DNA from: JAHBNG01 sp039028975
GTDB taxonomy: Bacteria; Chloroflexota; Anaerolineae; Caldilineales; Caldilineaceae
Direction of reading: 5' to 3'
Length of the DNA stretch: 64,000 nucleotides
Assembly: GCA_039028975.1 (NCBI GenBank)
Contig: JBCCHB010000037.1
Location: forward strand, 45,251-109,250
Of this stretch, positions 27,093-36,934 are shown in pieces (within the stretch, counting starts at the first letter, position 1; each line of letters opens with the position of its first letter). Below the pieces are notes generated by a model. The model did not search any database. It was not told where the DNA came from and was given only the letters and a program-made list of their open reading frames with translations. A program made the position numbers and the translations under genes.

Positions 27093-29912
27093 GTGAATCG
27101 GCTTTTTCTTTCTCTTATCAAATCGACCATCTTCTGGCTTCTCCCTTTTCTCTCCTTTCTTATCGTTATACTACTATGGATACCTTCTAAGCAGATTTCT
27201 TATGCTGAAACAGGCTGCAACCCCATCGCTATCGAAAATCAGCAAGTAGGTACCGAAGCATGGCAGCTTACGAATCCAGCAGATGACGTGAATCATCAGA
27301 TCAAAGGATATGCCTCCAAGACCAGCGTCAACATTGGAGAGACTCTCGATTTCTACATCTCGGTAAGTCCCGCCCAGAGCTATAGAATCCAAATTTATCG
27401 ACTGGGCTGGTATAATGGTCTCGGTGGACGCTTCTTAACAGAGATCGGTCCACTCCCTGGCACTGTTCAATCGACTCCTCTCCTTGAACCCACTACCGGT
27501 TTAGTCACCACATCTTGGACGTCCGATCATACACTAACCATTCCCGCTGGGTGGGTCAGTGGTATCTACGCGGCCAAGCTGATCAACGCGGCAGGCTTCG
27601 AGAATTACATTATCTTTGTGGTGCGTAACGATGGTCGCCCTGCTGATCTACTTTACCAACAGTCAATAACAACCGACCAAGCCTATAACAACTATCCCGA
27701 TGACGGTATTATAGGGAAGAGCACCTATGAATTCAATAGTCATGGGGCGAATACCATTGCTGGAACCTCGCGGGCAGTGAAAGTTTCCTTTGATCGGCCA
27801 ATGGCCGGTGATGGTTCGGGCCAATTTTTCAAGTGGGAGTATGCTTTTGTACGCTGGCTCGAACGGTCAGGCTACGATGTTGTGTACAGCACAAATTTAG
27901 ACACTCATCAGAATGGCACAAATTTACTTAACCACGCTGGCTTTCTCTCCGCTGGCCATGACGAATACTGGTCAAAGCAGATGCGGGAATCGGTAGAAGC
28001 CGCTCGTGATGCTGGTATCAATCTCGCCTTTATGGGCGCGAATGCCGCTTACTGGCAGATCCGGCTCGAACCTTCGAGCATAGGAACCCCAGACCGAGTA
28101 CTGACCGTCTATAAGAATTGGAACTTGGATCCCATCACGGATAATCACCTTAAAACCTATTTGTGGCGCACAATTTGGCAGCGAGAAGAGCAGAAGCTGA
28201 TTGGCGTTCAGTATCGATCCTACGGTAACTATAGTCAGAATACCCCCTTTGTTGTCAGGAACAGCAACCACTGGATCTATGCCAATAGTGGCTTTGCAGA
28301 GAATGATAGCGTGCCAGGATTGGTGGGGTATGAAGTGGACAATGTCCATGTCAATTACTCGTTGCCGATAAGCACGAGCCATACTTTACTGAGTGATTCA
28401 CCTTATGTGGATGCTTATGGCAACACAATCAATGCAAATGCCGCCATCTATCAATCACCGAGCAACGCGTGGATCTTTGCATCAGGAACTACGTCTTGGA
28501 GCTGGGGGCTGGATAAACAAGGCATCGTCGATACACGCATCCAGAAGACCACGAGTAACCTGTTGAATCAATTCACAGACTCTCCCCCTAGTGGATGTGA
28601 GCCACCGCCAGCGCCAACTCCCAACCCTGCTCAACCCACGCCAATCCCAATTTCGACGCCCATGCAAGGACTTGCTTATACTGCCTACACTCCGGGCGTT
28701 TATTCTAGCGGGACCTCTGATCAGGCGCTGACAGACTTGGCTGATACAGGGGCAAACTGGATCAGTCTGCTTGTGACTTGGTACCAGGACGATATCGACG
28801 ATACAGATATATTCTATGTACCAGGAACGACTCCCACAGATGCAGACCTGATCCATGCGATTAACGAGGCCCAAGGGCATGGCTTGAAGATCATGCTCAA
28901 GCCCCATATCGATCTGCGTGCCGATTCTGACCACTGGCGGGGCGAAATTGGTACCAACTTTAGTGAGAGTGATTGGCATGCTTGGTTTAATTCCTATACT
29001 CACTTTATTTCAAGATATGCCGAGTTGGCAGAAAGCCAGAACGTGGAGCTATTTGCCGTGGGTACAGAGCTGGTTGCTACCTCTCATCGCACCCAAGCAT
29101 GGCGCTCAGTCATTCAGGAACTCCGGGGACTTTATAACGGTCCCATGACCTACGCAGCCAACCACGGCGAAGAGAACCAAGTTCAATTTTGGGGGGATCT
29201 AGATTTAATCGGCATCGACGCTTACTACAGCTTAACAACCCAAAACAATCCCACCTTAGTTGAACTAAAGAGCGGGTGGACATCTCACAGGGCGTCCCTA
29301 GCCGGGCTTGCTTCCACCTACCAGCTCCCTATTGCCTTTACAGAAGTGGGGTATAGAAGTGTGGATGGAACCAACCAGAAGCCCTGGTGTAGCAACTGTG
29401 GCACCGAGAGTGATTTGCAAGAACAGGCTGAAGCATATCAAGCCGTCTATGAAATTTTTGACCCCGAGCCATGGTTTGTCGGCGCTTTCTGGTGGGATTG
29501 GTCCATTAATCCAGGTGCGAATGCTCCCTGTGATATGAGTTATTCACCTCAGGACAAACCTGCTGAAAATGTTCTCCGTACCTGGTTTGGCACAGCGAAT
29601 CGGCCTGAGATTAACACATTCTGTCCACCCGGGGCTGTCACCCTTCTATCGCCCCTAGATGACATTACACAACCTGCTCCGCCGTTCATATGGCGACCAG
29701 TTCTCACTGCCACCAGCTATACCCTTGTCGTTTATGATGAGGCGATGGATTCCATTCAGTATCTTCAAACCTATCTGGCTAACAATATCTGTAGCAGTGA
29801 AACTTGTGTAGTACAGCCGCAATTCGATCTCTCGCCAGGACGGTACAGATGGCTTGTCCAAGGAAGCAACAGCGCTGGGGTAAGTCCATGGAGTGTCTAT
29901 ATCCAAGAGTGA
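27093..29912 (+). CDS. Secreted multidomain glycosidase: DMFase-like domain + GH113-like domain + Fn3-like domain
   Basis: 939 residues from GTG, with AAAGG upstream and a signal peptide or anchor at about 8-35. Residues about 45-500 match the C-terminal domain of the N,N-dimethylformamidase large subunit (IYRLGWYNGLGGRFL, AGHDEYWSKQMRE), a family found alone in many surface proteins. After a Pro/Thr linker, residues about 527-830 form a TIM barrel of GH113 type (beta-mannanase family) with probable acid/base Glu659 in AVGTELVAT and nucleophile Glu751 in FTEVGYRS. The last 95 residues form an Fn3-like domain related to the repeats in the 34294 protein. It may trim or remodel the exopolysaccharide. 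Activity is inferred from the family. Confidence 0.85.
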   Translation: MNRLFLSLIKSTIFWLLPFLSFLIVILLWIPSKQISYAETGCNPIAIENQQVGTEAWQLTNPADDVNHQIKGYASKTSVNIGETLDFYISVSPAQSYRIQIYRLGWYNGLGGRFLTEIGPLPGTVQSTPLLEPTTGLVTTSWTSDHTLTIPAGWVSGIYAAKLINAAGFENYIIFVVRNDGRPADLLYQQSITTDQAYNNYPDDGIIGKSTYEFNSHGANTIAGTSRAVKVSFDRPMAGDGSGQFFKWEYAFVRWLERSGYDVVYSTNLDTHQNGTNLLNHAGFLSAGHDEYWSKQMRESVEAARDAGINLAFMGANAAYWQIRLEPSSIGTPDRVLTVYKNWNLDPITDNHLKTYLWRTIWQREEQKLIGVQYRSYGNYSQNTPFVVRNSNHWIYANSGFAENDSVPGLVGYEVDNVHVNYSLPISTSHTLLSDSPYVDAYGNTINANAAIYQSPSNAWIFASGTTSWSWGLDKQGIVDTRIQKTTSNLLNQFTDSPPSGCEPPPAPTPNPAQPTPIPISTPMQGLAYTAYTPGVYSSGTSDQALTDLADTGANWISLLVTWYQDDIDDTDIFYVPGTTPTDADLIHAINEAQGHGLKIMLKPHIDLRADSDHWRGEIGTNFSESDWHAWFNSYTHFISRYAELAESQNVELFAVGTELVATSHRTQAWRSVIQELRGLYNGPMTYAANHGEENQVQFWGDLDLIGIDAYYSLTTQNNPTLVELKSGWTSHRASLAGLASTYQLPIAFTEVGYRSVDGTNQKPWCSNCGTESDLQEQAEAYQAVYEIFDPEPWFVGAFWWDWSINPGANAPCDMSYSPQDKPAENVLRTWFGTANRPEINTFCPPGAVTLLSPLDDITQPAPPFIWRPVLTATSYTLVVYDEAMDSIQYLQTYLANNICSSETCVVQPQFDLSPGRYRWLVQGSNSAGVSPWSVYIQE

Positions 29913-29981
29913 GGCGATATTGGTCCTAATAATCAACATAGGTAGGATAAATGGGCATGGTTCATTGTGAACAAAAGTTGG

Positions 29982-30077
29982 TTTACAATTATCGGTGGAG
30001 CCAGCATTCTCTAATGCGGCGGTAACTCGACGAAGACCGGCGTTAGAGAACGCCTACTCCACAACCCGAATTGTAAA
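29982..30077. repeat. Family D long imperfect palindrome, copy D1
   Basis: A 96 bp inverted repeat in the 522 bp gap before the TPR gene. The outer arms are TTTACAATT and AATTGTAAA, and the inner arms are TTCTCTAATGC and GGCGTTAGAGAA. Its reverse complement shares ATTCGGGTT, GTAGGC and GCCGGTC in order with D2 at 63404. The remaining part of the gap is AT-rich without a gene. Confidence 0.6.
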
Positions 30078-30434
30078 GGTAAGCGTCCTCCATCTGTAAC
30101 ATGCCGATAAATGAAGAGGGTGAGGTAGTATGACCCATGAGTACTATAGATAAAACAAGTAAAAAATAGTACAATAGTATGTTATAAGGACGGAGAAATA
30201 CCGTCTCAATAAAGACGTGTCGATCACAATAGTACATAATATGCTAACGTATCTGTTGTAATATACCTGTAACACAAAACGCTACCCATTGTGTGTATAC
30301 TGCTATGGGAGAAGTAAATGCTATGTTTGAGCTTGCCTCTTTTACTTCTTACCGTCTATCTTTTCCCTGTTGTATGTAAACTCACAATGCAGTAGATGGA
30401 GTAAGCTTGTCCATTTTGATATGATAAAGCGGCT

Positions 30435-33400
30435 ATGAATTCGAGAAGAATGCTCTGGTACCCATTACAACTTATCATTGCTTGTGCTATATGCCTGCTG
30501 GCTATCCAACCAGCACCTGTTTGGGCGGCGGCCTCACAACAGCATATTGCATCCCGCACTAGTGAACCCGCTTCTTTCCAGCAAGGTATCCAACTTTACC
30601 AGGCCGGTGACTACGCTGCTGCTCTGCCCAAGCTTCAGAGTGCTTATCAAACTTTCTACGACCAGGGGGACATTGTCCGCTGGAACATCGCTCTGTTATA
30701 TGTTCGCCATAGCGAAAAGATTTTGGCCGAACAAGATGCGACCAGTGGGCAAACAGGTGGTAATCAAGCAAATGATGAGCCAGTAACCACTGAACAAACA
30801 TCTAGCAGCGATATGCCGACCAGCAACATCATCTCCGAACCCATCATCAGTAATGAGCAGCTATCAAACATCTGTCCTGATGCCACTATCCCCAGTGGTG
30901 TGGCCAAAGATGACCTGCCAACTGCGGCTGTGGCAGGCGCTGACAGAGGGACTCAGCTGATCAAGGAGAAGAAATTTGATCAGGCCATTGAAGAATACTG
31001 TACGGCCCTGGCAATTGTTTCTCAGCTGAACGACGCAAAATCGATGGCCAACCTGATGTTCCGAGTCGCCGGTGCCTTTCAGGGGGCAGAGATGGATGTT
31101 GAAAGTGTGGCTTCATACGAAGGCGCATTGGCCAACTATGAAGCGCTAGAATTACCCAATAATAGTGCCAGCGTACTCGACGCGCTGGGGCGTTATCATC
31201 GTCGCGCCAAGCGCCCCCAACTTGCAATTGAAAGGCTAGTGCAAGCAGCGGAGATTCGACGGGCGTTAGAGCTACAACCACTTCTGGCTGCAACCTTGCG
31301 TCAATTGGCTGAGGCGTATAAGGATAATAAACAGGATAAGCTAGCCATTGCTGCCTATGAAGAAGCGATTGAGATTTATGCAAGGTTAGAAGATGGGATT
31401 AACGAGGCTGGTACATTGGAGGCGTTGGGGCGCTATGAGAACAGCGTTAATCGATATGACAATGCGATAGCTGCCTTTGAAGAAGCCCTTATGCTACGTC
31501 GCCAATTAGGTAATGAAAAACGAATTGCCGATAATTTGAGCCAACTGGCAGGCCCGCTCCAAAAATTAGAAGATGATGCCCAGACCCTTTCCGTGCTGAA
31601 TGAAGCGATAGCCATTTATGGTGATTTGGGCCAGGGCGCCAACCAAGCCAAATTGCTAGAAGCTTTGGGTCGCTTTTATAGAGCACGGGACCGGATGCAA
31701 GAGGCTATCCAGGCCTTTGAAGAGGCCCTAATGCTGCGTCGTTCTTTGGGCAACGAGCGTTTGTTGGCTCTGAACCTGTCTCAGTTGGCCGCCGCTTATA
31801 GCACAAACGAGAACGATTCCAGAGTCATCCCTACCTTTGAAGAGGCCCTAATGCTGCTAGAAAAGGCAGAGGATGATGTCAATCTAGCAAATGTACTCGA
31901 GGCATTGGGGGGGCATTATAAGATAAGTGGTAACAGTACCGGTGCCATCACGTCATTTCGCGAAGCGCTGACTTTGCGTCAGGCTGTAGGTAACAATGCC
32001 CGAACGGCCCGTACACTAACAGCCTTGGCCTCAGCTTATCAAGAGGTTGGTGACGAGAGGGAATTCCTTGCAACCACAGAAGAGACCATCGCTCTCTATC
32101 AACGTATGGGGCAAGCCGAAAAGGCAGTTCGTCTGATTGAATCCCTGGCCCGTTCATCTATATCAAAAGAAGAGTGGGATGATGCAGTCAATCGCTTCAT
32201 GGAAGCCGTGGCCCTACGACGTACCCTAGGAGATGACATCGCTACGGCTGATTCTCTGAGCCAATTAGCTACGACCTATCAGAAAGCTGGCAATGATAGC
32301 CAGTTTTTTGCAGTTTTAGAAGAGGCCATTTCGTTGTATCGAGACGCTGAAGAAAATGCCAAGGTGGCCGCTTCCGTGAATAATTTAGGTCGCTACTATC
32401 TATCAGCAGAACAATTCCCGTTGGCCGTTCAGGCATTTGAGGAAGTCGTAGCCATAAGGCGTTCCTTGGGTGATGATTCCAAGATTGCTGACGCCCTCGC
32501 TCAATTGGCCAACGCCTACCGTCAAGCAGAGCAAGACCGTCAAGCGGCTCTTCTTATCCAAGAGATGGCCACTTTATATCAAAGCGCTGGTGAACTCAAA
32601 AAAAGCGCTATAGCCCTAGAGGCTCTCGCTAAGCTCCATCAAGTAGATGCTCGTTACAGCGAAGCCGTAGCTGCTTACCAGGGCGCATACCTCCTTTGGC
32701 AACAGTTGAATGACGGACAGAGGCTTGTCAGGAACATCAGTACGGTAGGGGCCTTGCACCGCTCCATAGGTCAAGGTGAAGACGCTCAGGCTAGTTACCA
32801 ACAAGCATTGGGCATGTCCCGCAATCTGGGTGAAAGAGAGCTTGAGGCTGGCCTGCTGGATACCCTGGGAACTTATCATCGCTCGAGCCGAAACTATCCC
32901 CTAGCACTAGAGTATTACAACCAAGCCCTGGCGCTATGGAACCAACTAGGCAATGGCCAAAAAACAGTTTCAACATTACTGAACATTTCAACAATCTATA
33001 CCATTGAAGATAAGAAGGCCGAGATCACGTTACTCTTTCAGCAAGCTTTAGAGCTAGCCTTGGCGACCGGTGAACAAGCCCTCATCGCGGCTGTTTACGA
33101 CACGATTGCAACCTACCATAACACATTTGCTCAATATCCAGAGGCGATCGAGGGATACAACCAAGCCTTATCTCGCTGGCAGAATTTGGGGGAATCTCGC
33201 AAGGTTGAGCGCACAGTAGCCCGATTATGGAAGCTTTATCAGCAGACGGGTCAATTTGACAAAGCCATGGCACTCACGACAGACCCGGTTGGTTTTCACT
33301 CTCCAGCCGACGGCACAACCGTGCGGGGCTTGGTAACCTTAGAAGGTATGGCGGCTCATCCAGAATTTTTGCGCTATGAACTGACCCTATTGCTCAATGG

Positions 33401-33899
33401 CGATGATAATCAGCCGGTTCCAATGGGTAGGCGAGCTTCACCAACATGGGGCCGTTTAGGCGTTTTAGATACAGTGAGCTTTCCCAACGGCGAACATCGG
33501 GTTCGCTTGCGAGTGGTACAACAAAATAAAAATTACGACGAATACTATACAACCATTACGATCGCCAACACCGACGCCGACCGCTTCGCTTATGCCGAAA
33601 GTCGGGCCAACGGCATCGTTGAACCGACCGACAACAGGAGTGTCTTCGGCACCGTGAATGTGCGGGGTGTGGCTCAGCTACCCGACGAAGAGTGGAATAA
33701 ATGGCAGCTTGATCTGCTGCTCTTTGGCGACGAAAGTCAAGCCAACCATCTAAACGTCAGTGAGCGCATGGCCAATGGCAACCTATTCCGTTTTGATACC
33801 CTTGAGTTTCCCAATGGGAATCACACGTTGCGGCTACGGGTTGTCCGACGAGATAGCAACTACGAAGAGTATTTTCGGCAAGTGACGATCAGTAATTAA
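30435..33899 (+). CDS. Exported TPR-repeat protein with duplicated C-terminal beta domains
   Basis: 1154 residues. A signal peptide covers about 1-32 (ending PVWAA). About twenty tetratricopeptide units of 38-40 residues follow between roughly 50 and 945, with the recurring core AIAAFEEALMLRRQLGNE. The end holds two copies of a beta-rich domain of about 95 residues (starting FHSPADGTTVRGLVTLEG and NRSVFGTVNVRGVAQLPD), each with the phrase FPNGEHRVRLRVV or FPNGNHTLRLRVV. It is probably a periplasmic or surface scaffold that holds partners of the polysaccharide machinery. No enzyme motif is present. Confidence 0.85.
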   Translation: MNSRRMLWYPLQLIIACAICLLAIQPAPVWAAASQQHIASRTSEPASFQQGIQLYQAGDYAAALPKLQSAYQTFYDQGDIVRWNIALLYVRHSEKILAEQDATSGQTGGNQANDEPVTTEQTSSSDMPTSNIISEPIISNEQLSNICPDATIPSGVAKDDLPTAAVAGADRGTQLIKEKKFDQAIEEYCTALAIVSQLNDAKSMANLMFRVAGAFQGAEMDVESVASYEGALANYEALELPNNSASVLDALGRYHRRAKRPQLAIERLVQAAEIRRALELQPLLAATLRQLAEAYKDNKQDKLAIAAYEEAIEIYARLEDGINEAGTLEALGRYENSVNRYDNAIAAFEEALMLRRQLGNEKRIADNLSQLAGPLQKLEDDAQTLSVLNEAIAIYGDLGQGANQAKLLEALGRFYRARDRMQEAIQAFEEALMLRRSLGNERLLALNLSQLAAAYSTNENDSRVIPTFEEALMLLEKAEDDVNLANVLEALGGHYKISGNSTGAITSFREALTLRQAVGNNARTARTLTALASAYQEVGDEREFLATTEETIALYQRMGQAEKAVRLIESLARSSISKEEWDDAVNRFMEAVALRRTLGDDIATADSLSQLATTYQKAGNDSQFFAVLEEAISLYRDAEENAKVAASVNNLGRYYLSAEQFPLAVQAFEEVVAIRRSLGDDSKIADALAQLANAYRQAEQDRQAALLIQEMATLYQSAGELKKSAIALEALAKLHQVDARYSEAVAAYQGAYLLWQQLNDGQRLVRNISTVGALHRSIGQGEDAQASYQQALGMSRNLGERELEAGLLDTLGTYHRSSRNYPLALEYYNQALALWNQLGNGQKTVSTLLNISTIYTIEDKKAEITLLFQQALELALATGEQALIAAVYDTIATYHNTFAQYPEAIEGYNQALSRWQNLGESRKVERTVARLWKLYQQTGQFDKAMALTTDPVGFHSPADGTTVRGLVTLEGMAAHPEFLRYELTLLLNGDDNQPVPMGRRASPTWGRLGVLDTVSFPNGEHRVRLRVVQQNKNYDEYYTTITIANTDADRFAYAESRANGIVEPTDNRSVFGTVNVRGVAQLPDEEWNKWQLDLLLFGDESQANHLNVSERMANGNLFRFDTLEFPNGNHTLRLRVVRRDSNYEEYFRQVTISN

Positions 33900-34073
33900 T
33901 TGCATTTATTTATTGCATTTGTTAGAAACTTGTAATACATTCTTCTGGATTGGCTTCTAAACTATAGAGTAGGCAATTTGGAGCTGTCGTTTCCCGAAAT
34001 GTTGTCTGATGAGGGCCCGAGCGCAAGACTGCTTAGATGATATTCAGGTAGTCGCTCCCTAAGCATTTCCTTC

Positions 34074-34158
34074 TATACTGCGGTCGATTTGAAAACAGGT
34101 GTTTTCCGAAATTTTACCAGAGTGACCAAACACCTGTTTTCAAACGAAGCTGAGTATA
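34074..34158. repeat. Family B palindromic repeat, copy B1 (best copy)
   Basis: An 85 bp element between TATACTGCGGTCG and GAAGCTGAGTATA. The inner arms TTTGAAAACAGGTGTTT and AAACACCTGTTTTCAAA are a perfect 17 bp inverted repeat around a loop of 23 bases containing ACCAGAGTGACC. It lies in the 394 bp gap between the TPR gene and the Fn3-repeat gene. Confidence 0.85.
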
Positions 34159-34293
34159 GGTACCGTGTGGATTTAAGTATTCATAGAGGATAATGTTATT
34201 CTGATGGCATCCGAGGTGACCGAAGAATCTCTCGTTTGATTATGGACTACTAAGTATAGTTGTACCGATATTCTATGTAGTGAAGGAAGAAAG

Positions 34294-36444
34294 ATGAACC
34301 TATCTAACCTGCTGAACCAAACAAAATCTGTCGACCTCCGTCTTTCTCTGTGCTTGGGGCTGCTGATGTTGCTGTTGGCGGTCATGTTGCCAGCCAGCGC
34401 AAGTGCCATTGAGCCACAAGACGATTGGCGAGCGCTATCCAGTCAAAATGGCGGCGGAGATGATCACACCATCTATTTGCCATTCCTAAGCCCAGGCTCT
34501 AGTGCTGTGGAAAGTCAGACGCAAACCCCTGCAGAGTCTGACTATAACGTATCAAATGAGCTTCTTAATGAAGTTCGGCAGGTTGTTCAGAGCGCCATGA
34601 CCGGGCAATGCCAGCACACAACGAGTAATCCGGATGACATTCCCTGTTTACAGGGTATGCCTTTTACGGTAACAAACAATTTACCAACGGTAGCGATTAG
34701 CTCGCCGACAAACGGAGCCACCTTTACCGATGGGGATAATATCACGTTTACCGGTACGGCGAATGACACGGAAGATGGTGACTTGACAACCAGCCTTGAT
34801 TGGGAATCCGATCTTGACGGCAGCTTGGCAACAGATAGTGGTTCATTTAACACGACTGCCTTGAGCGTTGGCACCCATGTGATAAAAGCCAGTGTAACAG
34901 ACAGCAACGGCGGCTACACAGAAGAGACCATATCGATTGACGTTGATGCCATTGCCAATCCACCAGGCATGCCAACCGCCATATCCCCAACGGATGATAT
35001 AACAGATACGTTACCGACTTATAGCTGGAATGAGGTGACTGGGGCAAGTGTTACTGAATACGAAATACTTATTTATGACCGGGATGCCCCAGGTGAGGTT
35101 GCGCGTGTTAGTACAACGCCAGCCGCAGCATGTGGTACAACTCCCTGTGAATTGACGCCTTCTAGCCCTACATTAGTCGCTGGAACCCGATATTTATGGC
35201 GTGTTAAGGCGAGAAACAGTGCTGGTTGGAGCGGTTGGAGTACTCCATTGTACTTCGATGTTGTGAGCACAGCACCACCACCTGGCGCTCCAACTTTGAC
35301 CAATCCTAATGGGGACATTACAGACGTGCTGCCGACCTATGAATGGCAGGATTTGGGGACCGCCGACAATTATGAAGTGTTGATCTATGATCGAGACTTG
35401 CCAGGCATTTTGGACAGAACAACCTATGATGCGGCAACCGTCTGCTCTGCTGGTAACTGTACCATCACGCCAAGCTCGCCGACATTGGTCGTAGGAACGC
35501 GTTACCTGTGGAGGGTGAAAGGCTCAAACGCTGGTGGGTTCGGTCCATGGAGTGCTCCCATGTATTTCGACGTAATCGATGCAACACCACCACCTGGCGC
35601 TCCAACTTTGACCAATCCTAATGGGGATATTACAGATGTGCTGCCAACCTATGAGTGGCAGGATTTAGGGACTGCCGACAATTATGAAGTGTTGATCTAT
35701 GATCGAGACTTGCCAGGCATTTTGGACAGAACAACCTATGCTGCGGCAACCGTCTGCTCTGCTGGTAACTGTACCATCACGCCAAGCTCGCCGACATTGG
35801 TCGTAGGAACGCGTTACCTGTGGAGGGTGAAAGGCTCAAACGCTGGTGGGTTTGGTCCATGGAGTGCTCCCATGTATTTCGATGTAATCGATGCAACGCC
35901 ACCACCTAGTGCTCCAACTTTAACCAGCCCTAATGGGGACATTACAGATGTGCTGCCGACCTATGAGTGGCAGGACTTGGGGACCGCCGACAATTATGAA
36001 GTGTTGATCTATGATCGAGACTTACCAGGCATTTTGGATCGGACGACCTATGCTGCAGCAACCGTTTGCTCTGCTGGTAACTGTACCATCACGCCAAGTT
36101 CTCCAACGCTGGTAGCAGGAACGCGCTACCTGTGGAGGGTGAAAGGCTCAAACGCTGGTGGGTTCGGTCCATGGAGTGCTCCCATGTATTTCGATGTTGT
36201 GAGTGCCGTTTCCGCATCCGCATTGCATAGTACAACGACAGCTGCTCAAATCCAGAGCGAACTTGGAGAGATAGATGAAATGATCAAGCTCGCTGATATA
36301 GCTGCAATTGACGAGGAGCTAATGGTGCTAAATGAATTTATCCGGCTTTCTGATGTCGCTGCTGCTGAAGAGGAAGTGGCAACTTTAGACAGCATGCTAT
36401 TACAAGATCGGACACGAATTTTTGTACCGATTATTGTAGAATAG
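34294..36444 (+). CDS. Secreted Ig/Fn3-like repeat protein
   Basis: 716 residues with AAGGA upstream and a signal peptide at 1-40 (ending SASA). An Ig-like domain at about 128-222 (PTNGATFTDGDNITFTG, SVTDSNGG) is followed by four Fn3-like domains of 104 residues at about 224-640. The first is divergent and the last three are nearly identical. The tail of about 70 residues is helical and acidic, and ends RIFVPIIVE, the terminal motif seen in other secreted proteins here. It is probably a surface adhesin or matrix protein tied to the polysaccharide. A related Fn3-like domain closes the GH113-like protein. Confidence 0.85.
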   Translation: MNLSNLLNQTKSVDLRLSLCLGLLMLLLAVMLPASASAIEPQDDWRALSSQNGGGDDHTIYLPFLSPGSSAVESQTQTPAESDYNVSNELLNEVRQVVQSAMTGQCQHTTSNPDDIPCLQGMPFTVTNNLPTVAISSPTNGATFTDGDNITFTGTANDTEDGDLTTSLDWESDLDGSLATDSGSFNTTALSVGTHVIKASVTDSNGGYTEETISIDVDAIANPPGMPTAISPTDDITDTLPTYSWNEVTGASVTEYEILIYDRDAPGEVARVSTTPAAACGTTPCELTPSSPTLVAGTRYLWRVKARNSAGWSGWSTPLYFDVVSTAPPPGAPTLTNPNGDITDVLPTYEWQDLGTADNYEVLIYDRDLPGILDRTTYDAATVCSAGNCTITPSSPTLVVGTRYLWRVKGSNAGGFGPWSAPMYFDVIDATPPPGAPTLTNPNGDITDVLPTYEWQDLGTADNYEVLIYDRDLPGILDRTTYAAATVCSAGNCTITPSSPTLVVGTRYLWRVKGSNAGGFGPWSAPMYFDVIDATPPPSAPTLTSPNGDITDVLPTYEWQDLGTADNYEVLIYDRDLPGILDRTTYAAATVCSAGNCTITPSSPTLVAGTRYLWRVKGSNAGGFGPWSAPMYFDVVSAVSASALHSTTTAAQIQSELGEIDEMIKLADIAAIDEELMVLNEFIRLSDVAAAEEEVATLDSMLLQDRTRIFVPIIVE
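35281..36216 (+). repeat. Three tandem 312 bp coding repeats
   Basis: The units start at 35281, 35593 and 35905 and are nearly identical at DNA level, with mostly silent changes. Each encodes one 104-residue Fn3-like domain. Such recent duplication allows gain or loss of domains by recombination. Confidence 0.92.
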
Positions 36445-36487
36445 CAATAAATTTATGCCGTTACGTTGAGGCCCATCGTTTGATTGG

Positions 36488-36536
36488 GGGCAAACACGCT
36501 AATGCTTGGTATGAACTGGCATTAGCGTGTTTGCCC
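36488..36536 (+). terminator. Strong hairpin after the Fn3-repeat gene
   Basis: A perfect 18 bp stem, GGGCAAACACGCTAATGC and GCATTAGCGTGTTTGCCC, with a 13 base loop, 44 bases after the stop. Only a weak T stretch follows, so termination is likely but not certain. The rest of the 490 bp gap to the sulfotransferase is AT-rich and shows no gene. Confidence 0.7.
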
Positions 36537-36934
36537 TTCTACCAACCCACCGAATGCTCTCTTAGGTGCTTAAGATGATATAGTTTCTCAGAAAAAGAGT
36601 TTCATCAACAGATTCTTCAGATTGTACAGAGTAGAGAGAAAAATCTAATAAATCTAGTCATCTATTGATAAGCATTATCTGAATATCTATCATATCAAAG
36701 GTCCGGTTTTTTGAACGTGACTCCATAGTAAATTTTTACGATAGAGTTTGTTTCTAGTCGCTCTTCTAATATCAATTCGTTTCTTACTAGAAAATGCTTG
36801 CTATACATCTTGTCATCGCTATTACTACATAATATAGTACGACTTTGCTCCATCTTCTAATTTCTTCTCTTGGGATGAACTACCCAAATCCCTGGTCTGT
36901 CAAACTTTTGACCCTAACATGCTGACGGCAAAAT

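Noticed and set aside
30043..30237. 64-residue reverse-strand frame
   Set aside because: It begins in AT-rich spacer and ends in the D1 palindrome; no supporting signal.
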